A stretch of 64,000 nt of DNA, from positions 1,797,501 through 1,861,500 of the forward strand of contig JAHCHX010000001.1 of the NCBI GenBank assembly GCA_026129545.1, in the 5' to 3' direction. Position 1 is the first letter of the stretch. Each line of letters starts with the position of its first letter. A program made the position numbers and the translations under genes. The notes beneath the pieces are model-generated. The model did no database searches, was not told the origin of the DNA, and saw only the letters and a program-made list of their open reading frames with translations. The DNA is from Saprospiraceae bacterium. GTDB taxonomy: Bacteria > Bacteroidota > Bacteroidia > Chitinophagales > Saprospiraceae. This document shows positions 59,542 to 64,000 of this stretch, piece by piece.

Positions 59542-60737
59542 GAGCGGAATTTCATCGTCCGGTCATAAACGTGGTAGAAAATAGCCTTGTCTAGGTCTGT
59601 GAATTGTTGGTTGCGGCGCGCCATCACAACGGCAGCAGTGGTGCAGGCATCGGCGAATTTATAGGTTCGATAGCCACCGCCGTCGCCGCCCCATGCAAAA
59701 TCGGGGATAAAGTTGCGCAAAAAACCTGCACCAAACACATTGGCAAACACCCCTATCACTGTGCCAGTATTGAACATCGTGTTGATTCCGCACTTCGAGT
59801 GGTCGCCCATGATGAGGCCGACGAACTGCTGGCCAGTTTTTTCAAAACGCTCGGTCTCGTAATTCCACAGTTTTACCTCGCCATAGTTGTTTTTCAAATT
59901 GGAATTGTTGGTGTCCGCACCGATGTTGCACCACTCGCCCAACACCGCATCGCCCAAAAAGCCATCATGAGCCTTGTTCGAATTGGCAAGCATAATCGAA
60001 CGAGTCACCTCCCCGCCCACCCGGCAGCCAGGGCCGATGGTGGTGGGGCCGTATATTTTTGCGCCCATCTTGATAATCGTGTCCGCGCCGATGGCTACCG
60101 GGCCGCGCAAGGCAACCCCTTCCATCAACTCGGTGTTTTTGCCAATGTATATCGGCCCGGTGGTGACATTGAGCGTGCAGCACTCCATCGTCACCCCTTC
60201 TTCCACAAACAAATTTTGAATAGGGCCTACGACACGATTGGTGTCTGAGATAGGTTGCGATTTGCGGCCTTTCGTCAGCAGGGCGAAATCGTCGGGTATG
60301 GCTTGTTTGTTGAGCAAGGTCAGCTCCCACAGTTGCTTTATCTCGACCACTGGAATTTCGGCATCCAATTCCGTCCCCTGTAGCGAATGCACCTCCTCAT
60401 CCTCAATCAATTGCTCAAATTGATGTTCGTTGAGACGAGCCGCCACCAATTCCCCATCGAGCAACAAGGCCTCGCTGGGTTTCAACTCCTTGATGCGCCG
60501 GCAGAGTTTTTCATTCGGCAGCACACCCGCGTTGACAATTAGATTTTCATCTTCGATGTGGATGGGAAATTTTTCCTGAAGATACTCCTGCGTGATGTAG
60601 GAGGCAGAGCCACGCAGCATACGCTCCCATTTTTCGCGCAACGTGAGTACGCCTACTCTCAGCTCTCCCATCGGTCGGGTGGCCGTGAGTGGCAGCAGGT
60701 GATTGCGAGCGTCGGAGTCGAACAAGATGATATTCAT
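59529..60737 (-). CDS. GlmU-family sugar nucleotidyltransferase/acyltransferase-like protein
   Basis: 402 residues. N-terminal nucleotidyltransferase-like part (LFDSDARNHLLPLTATRPMG) and a C-terminal left-handed beta-helix of hexapeptide repeats (PIYIGKNTELMEGVALRGPV, AIGADTIIKMGAKIYGPTTI, GDAVLGEWCNIGADTNNSNL, NYGEVKLWN). It fits the alternative bacterial GlmU-like family (TIGR03991 as I remember it). Probable role in UDP-sugar or amino-sugar activation; not proven to replace GlmU. Confidence 0.85.
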   Translation of the reverse strand: MNIILFDSDARNHLLPLTATRPMGELRVGVLTLREKWERMLRGSASYITQEYLQEKFPIHIEDENLIVNAGVLPNEKLCRRIKELKPSEALLLDGELVAARLNEHQFEQLIEDEEVHSLQGTELDAEIPVVEIKQLWELTLLNKQAIPDDFALLTKGRKSQPISDTNRVVGPIQNLFVEEGVTMECCTLNVTTGPIYIGKNTELMEGVALRGPVAIGADTIIKMGAKIYGPTTIGPGCRVGGEVTRSIMLANSNKAHDGFLGDAVLGEWCNIGADTNNSNLKNNYGEVKLWNYETERFEKTGQQFVGLIMGDHSKCGINTMFNTGTVIGVFANVFGAGFLRNFIPDFAWGGDGGGYRTYKFADACTTAAVVMARRNQQFTDLDKAIFYHVYDRTMKFRSWEK

Positions 60738-60788
60738 TAATCAAGCGGAGCAATTATGGGCATCAGAAAAATCATGGCGCTTATGTTC

Positions 60789-60918
60789 CCAACTGGCTGA
60801 CAGTTTTTTGAGGAATAGTTCTTTTGACAGGATAAACAGGAATTATAGGGCTAAAAAATCATGTCAATCATGTATATCCCATCAAGAGTCAAAAAAGGGA
60901 AACCCGTCAGCCAGTTGG
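60789..60918. repeat. Long-range inverted repeat upstream of the GlmU-like gene
   Basis: CCAACTGGCTGAC (60789-60801) and GTCAGCCAGTTGG (60906-60918) are perfect 13-base inverted arms around a 104-base interior. The interior has GACAGGATAAACAGGA and TCAATCATG motifs of the kind repeated between genes in many Bacteroidota. The 284-base gap 60738-61021 contains no gene. Confidence 0.7.
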
Positions 60919-60953
60919 AAGTATGGGCGTTTGGCGAATCGAGGCATGAAAAC

Positions 60954-60994
60954 AAAAAAGCCCCAACAAGCGGAGAGCGAATCGGGACTTTTCA
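60954..60994 (-). terminator. Intrinsic terminator of rpmE2
   Basis: On the minus strand, AAAAGTCCCGATTCG... pairs with CGGGGCTTTT and is followed by TTTTGTTTTC. The stem has one non-Watson-Crick position. It lies 28 bases after the L31 stop codon. Confidence 0.7.
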
Positions 60995-61021
60995 AAAATC
61001 GCGCCACGCATGGCGTGGAAA

Positions 61022-61276
61022 TCATTTCGCAAACTTTGCGAATTTCTTGTTGAATTTGTCAATACGGCCAGCCGTGTCCACAAATTTCATTTTGCCAGTG
61101 AAAAACGGATGGCTGTATGCCGAAATTTCCATTTTCACGAGCGGATACTCTTTGCCGTCTTCCCACACGATGGTGTCTTTGGTGTTCACACAGGACTTGC
61201 TCAGAAAAGCCTCGTCCGTCGAGATGTCTTTGAACACCACCATGCGATAGCTGCCGGGATGGATATCTTTTTTCAT
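61022..61276 (-). CDS. rpmE2: Ribosomal protein L31, type B
   Basis: 84 residues from the ATG at 61276. It begins [20 protein letters not shown], has [20 protein letters not shown] and ends [20 protein letters not shown]. The zinc-binding CxxC set of type A L31 is absent (a single Cys), which defines type B. Bound to the large ribosomal subunit. It has the best promoter in the window immediately upstream. Confidence 0.97.
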   Translation of the reverse strand: MKKDIHPGSYRMVVFKDISTDEAFLSKSCVNTKDTIVWEDGKEYPLVKMEISAYSHPFFTGKMKFVDTAGRIDKFNKKFAKFAK

Positions 61277-61331
61277 GACTGTATTTTTTGCAAAAATTTG
61301 TTGTAAACCTTCGTTTTCAAAATTCGAGCCG

Positions 61332-61363
61332 CAAAAGTAAGAAGCCGACACGGGGTTTTCAAA
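61332..61363 (-). promoter_or_regulatory. Bacteroidota promoter of rpmE2 (TTTG-N20-TACTTTTG)
   Basis: On the minus strand, TTTG at 61363-61360 and TACTTTTG at 61339-61332 are separated by 20 bases. This matches the housekeeping promoter consensus of the phylum (-33 TTTG, -7 TAnnTTTG). The start codon of L31 lies 55 bases downstream. Confidence 0.8.
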
Positions 61364-61384
61364 ACATTTTTTGGAAAAAACCTG

Positions 61385-62002
61385 TCAACGTTTTCCCAAA
61401 ATAGCCCGATGAATCGCCCACACTTGCGGAATCAGCGCGTGCTGCCCGTCGTTTTCGATGACGAAATCAGCAAGCCGCACCTTTTCCGCTTCGGGAAGCT
61501 GGTGATTCATGCGTGCTCGCACCTGCTCGGCACTCAAACCATCGCGTCGCATCACGCGCTCTATGCGCAACCGCTCCGGCGCGGTGACCACTATCAGCAC
61601 GTCAAGGTGCCGATGGCTGCCACTTTCTACCATCAAAGCAGCCTCCTTGAGCGTGTAGGGCTGACCAGCAGCTGCCCAATCGTCGTGCCATGCGCGACTG
61701 TGCCGCTCCACAGCCGGATGCACCAAGGCATTCAGGGCCGCCAACTTTTCGGGTACTTCAAAGGCGATTTTTGCAACATAAGCGCGGTTGTACTCGCCCG
61801 ATGCGCTATATGCTTCCTGACCAAAAATAGCCTTGATGCCCTCTATTATTTCAGCGTCGGTATCTATCAGGTACTTTGCCCACAAATCGGCATAGTAAAC
61901 AGGCACCCCCAAGGTGCCAAACATCCGGCACACAAGGCTTTTCCCGCTGCCAATGCCGCCAGTGATGCCGACGCGAAGACAGTGAGGGTGAGGAACGAGC
62001 AT
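61385..62002 (-). CDS. coaE: Dephospho-CoA kinase
   Basis: 205 residues from the ATG at 62002. P-loop RVGITGGIGSGKSLVCRMF, then LGVPVYYADLWAKYLIDTD, LNALVHPAVERHSRAWHD, EAALMVESGSHRHLDVLIVV, and RIERVMRRDGLSAEQVRARM. It phosphorylates dephospho-CoA, the last step of coenzyme A synthesis. Eleven bases downstream of the lycopene cyclase gene, so probably co-transcribed with it. Confidence 0.96.
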   Translation of the reverse strand: MLVPHPHCLRVGITGGIGSGKSLVCRMFGTLGVPVYYADLWAKYLIDTDAEIIEGIKAIFGQEAYSASGEYNRAYVAKIAFEVPEKLAALNALVHPAVERHSRAWHDDWAAAGQPYTLKEAALMVESGSHRHLDVLIVVTAPERLRIERVMRRDGLSAEQVRARMNHQLPEAEKVRLADFVIENDGQHALIPQVWAIHRAILGKR

Positions 62003-62013
62003 TGCCTGAAATT

Positions 62014-63249
62014 CTAAATTTTGGAAAAATACCGCATCTGCCGCAATGCCTTTTTGAAAAAAGGCCAAGGAGGAGGTGCATTGAGCAAACGAATATCATC
62101 GGCGAAGGTAGCATCCTCATCCAAAAAACGAAACACGAGCGGGGCGGGCAGCTGCTGAAACAAACTGGTAAAAAAGTCCTTTCCGGCCACTGCGTTGTCT
62201 TTCAACACCCGCAACAGGACGGCATCGTAGAAACGATAGCGCCACTTGGAGCGAAGCAGTTCGGGCGCAGGCCGGCCAGTTTGTTCCCAAGCATCGGCCA
62301 AAGCCTTTATTCTGCGCTGCGTGCGCTTGAACGCATATCCGCTCGAAGCCTTCACAAATCCGCCAGCCGTCCCGATATGCACCACCCTCCCCTCCGTGTG
62401 TGGCGTGAAAGGATAATCGCTCATCGGAATCACCCCGAATTCGGTTTCCAACACCTCGTAGGTTGTTATCTTCAAAAAATCGCGGATGTAGCCACGCAAC
62501 ATACCGTCGTATTCGTCGGCAGGGCAAAGCGCCGGGGAAAACACCGTAAACTCAACAAGTGCTTCCGTGGCGGAAAAAGGCAACACATACACAAAACGAG
62601 TCTCCCCTTGTTGCTCAATGCGGTAATCCATGAAAGTCATCGCCCCAACATCAAAGACCGGCAATGGCGACTTGATGAGGTAGCCCTTGAAATGCTGCAA
62701 AAGGAAGGTATAGGGGGCTGCCCCATCCTGACCCGAATCGTGACCAAGCGAGGTCAGCGGAGGCTGGGGATACATGGCGCTGGACGCTGGCAACACGGGG
62801 ATTTTTGTGAGCGCTGAGTTGAACACCCAATCGCCCCCAAAATCCCCTTTATCCGTATGGACTATTCCATTGAGTGCCTCTATGCCCTTGATATTGGCCG
62901 TGATGCGCTCTATTTGCGGGCTTTTTGAAAGAATGCCTTTGGCCCAGTCGTAAAAATCCAGCCCGCGCACCATGCGATAGCGATAGGGCGCAATATCGAG
63001 CGCGGCCTCGAAGCCATTCCCGTAAAAAAGACATTTGTCCCAGGTGCTGAACACCACCGGCGGCAGCGAAGCCATCTCCTCGTCGGTCGCCCAAAAGCAC
63101 CAAGTGCGGTCGTTCTTGGTCTTTTCGTCGCGGTCGAGCAGCAGTATTTTTTTGTCTTGAAAAAAGGGACGGCGCGCACATTCGAGTGCCAGCGTAAGGC
63201 CGGAAAGACCCGAACCAGCAAAAACGATGTCCCAGTTGCGTTCTGTCAT
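62014..63249 (-). CDS. crtY: Lycopene beta-cyclase
   Basis: 411 residues. The Rossmann start DIVFAGSGLSGLTLALECAR binds FAD/NAD(P). NDRTWCFWATDEEMA, FMDYRIEQQGETRFVYVLPF and GTAGGFVKASSGYAFKRTQR are typical of CrtY-type cyclases. It converts lycopene to beta-carotene, so the host is probably pigmented. No other carotenoid gene lies in the window. Confidence 0.93.
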   Translation of the reverse strand: MTERNWDIVFAGSGLSGLTLALECARRPFFQDKKILLLDRDEKTKNDRTWCFWATDEEMASLPPVVFSTWDKCLFYGNGFEAALDIAPYRYRMVRGLDFYDWAKGILSKSPQIERITANIKGIEALNGIVHTDKGDFGGDWVFNSALTKIPVLPASSAMYPQPPLTSLGHDSGQDGAAPYTFLLQHFKGYLIKSPLPVFDVGAMTFMDYRIEQQGETRFVYVLPFSATEALVEFTVFSPALCPADEYDGMLRGYIRDFLKITTYEVLETEFGVIPMSDYPFTPHTEGRVVHIGTAGGFVKASSGYAFKRTQRRIKALADAWEQTGRPAPELLRSKWRYRFYDAVLLRVLKDNAVAGKDFFTSLFQQLPAPLVFRFLDEDATFADDIRLLNAPPPWPFFKKALRQMRYFSKI

Positions 63250-63359
63250 TTTGTTGTTGGCAAAATGACTTTTTAAAAAAATGGTTCAAGGTGTTGATAG
63301 AAATTTCGGATTTTTGCGGGCTTTTTACTTTTTTGTAAAAAACTCAAAATCAAAAATTT

Positions 63360-64000
63360 ATGTTTCAAAACCACCTTCTGAAAAAGAATCAAAACCCTGT
63401 CTTCATATTGGCGGCAACGCTTTTGATGTCAAGCTGTATGCGTTCCACCTCGCTCACAGTGTTGCAGCCCGCCCAATTCAAAGTCCCCGAGCACATCTCC
63501 AAGGTCGCCGTGGTGGACCGCAGCAAACCCTCCAACGGCTGGCTCAACGTGCTGGAAGGGCTTTTCACCGGAGAAGCCATCGGGCAAGACCGCCGCAGCC
63601 GCGAGGAAGCGGTGATGGGACTTACCAACGCACTTACGCGCACGCCGCGGTTCACTGTCGTCAACACAGGCATCGAGCTCACGGGCAGCAAGGCCGGAGT
63701 CAATCTGCCACCACCGTTGGAATGGAGAGAAATCGAGCGCATCTGTGCGCAATATGGCGCGGATGCGGTGGCTACGATAGAATCCTTTGACTCCGACAAC
63801 GCCATCAACACACGCCGGGTGGATGAAAAAAAGAAGAACAAAGAAGGCAAGGAGTACATCGAAACCCGATACGACTCGCGGATGCGAACAGCCGTGCGCA
63901 TGGGTTGGCGCCTCTATGACCCAAAGACGCGGGTGATTCTCGACGAAATCGTGTCCGACGATTTTCTCGAACGTTTTGCCTCCGGCCGCTCCGAGCGCGA
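63360..64000 (+). CDS. DUF6340-like lipoprotein (cut by right edge)
   Basis: First ~213 residues of a plus-strand gene from the ATG at 63360. Lipobox LMSSC (Cys about residue 25). Mature part: STSLTVLQPAQFKVPEHISK, VAVVDRSKPSNGWLNVLEGL, DAVATIESFDSD and RTAVRMGWRLYDPKTRVILD. The pattern fits the Bacteroidota DUF6340 lipoproteins; function unknown. The gene continues beyond the window. Confidence 0.8.
   Translation, partial: MFQNHLLKKNQNPVFILAATLLMSSCMRSTSLTVLQPAQFKVPEHISKVAVVDRSKPSNGWLNVLEGLFTGEAIGQDRRSREEAVMGLTNALTRTPRFTVVNTGIELTGSKAGVNLPPPLEWREIERICAQYGADAVATIESFDSDNAINTRRVDEKKKNKEGKEYIETRYDSRMRTAVRMGWRLYDPKTRVILDEIVSDDFLERFASGRSER

Overview
The window looks like chromosome from a Bacteroidota species, most likely the Saprospiria branch (family-level placement is inference). 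Grounds: a giant surface protein ending in a gliding-motility type sorting domain (type IX secretion), several short Bacteroidota lipoproteins (DUF4249-like, DUF6340-like, SH3), promoters of the TTTG/TAnnTTTG type, an alternative GlmU-family protein, type B L31, a lycopene cyclase, and a 14-gene complex I operon with a short NuoG. Both window edges cut genes.

Layout. 1-12.9 kb: a cut-off SMP-30 lipoprotein, a PLP homeostasis protein, a 2,512-residue Ig/PKD-like adhesin, an ECF sigma factor with a probable membrane anti-sigma partner, a NYN nuclease with a cold-shock domain, a thioesterase and a membrane protein. 13.1-17.4 kb: M1 peptidase and SulP anion transporter. 17.4-23.8 kb (minus strand): an MHS carboxylate-type transporter, a small membrane protein and acetyl-CoA synthetase (acs), surrounded by three toxin-antitoxin (TA) modules. 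The 3' end of acs occurs three times, with a complete TA module between each pair of copies. A 10-bp repeat array arranged as an inverted repeat lies between the transporter and its small neighbour. 23.9-31.3 kb: two SGNH hydrolases, an atypical SDR, mltG, panB and a lipoprotein.

31.5-54.2 kb: nuoA-B-C-D-E-F-G-H-I-J-K-L-M-N, all on the plus strand and in canonical order, with accessory genes inserted at eight junctions. These are six MntA/HepT-type (MNT-HEPN) loci, a DUF6932-like nucleotidyltransferase with a small partner, a gutted YcgL-type nucleotidyltransferase, an Rhs-type toxin tip with a candidate immunity gene, an RHH/Doc module, and a few single genes (SH3 lipoprotein, DUF2750, S4 RNA-binding). 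Nearly all the toxins are broken by frameshifts, amber codons or deletions. Most antitoxin or immunity partners and all nuo genes are open. The MNT-HEPN loci are fitted tightly, ending 0-9 bases before the next nuo start codon. Other junctions carry long inverted repeats.

54.2-64 kb: two lipoproteins, then a minus-strand run (glmU-like, purM, two TPR-like lipoproteins, gluQ), rpmE2, coaE, lycopene cyclase, and a cut-off DUF6340-like lipoprotein.

The most unusual content is the TA build-up inside complex I and the TA cassettes bounded by copies of the acs 3' end. Both suggest small TA units that insert at the edges of essential genes and leave the host gene intact, followed by decay of the toxins. 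All family assignments come from reading the translated sequence, not from database searches.
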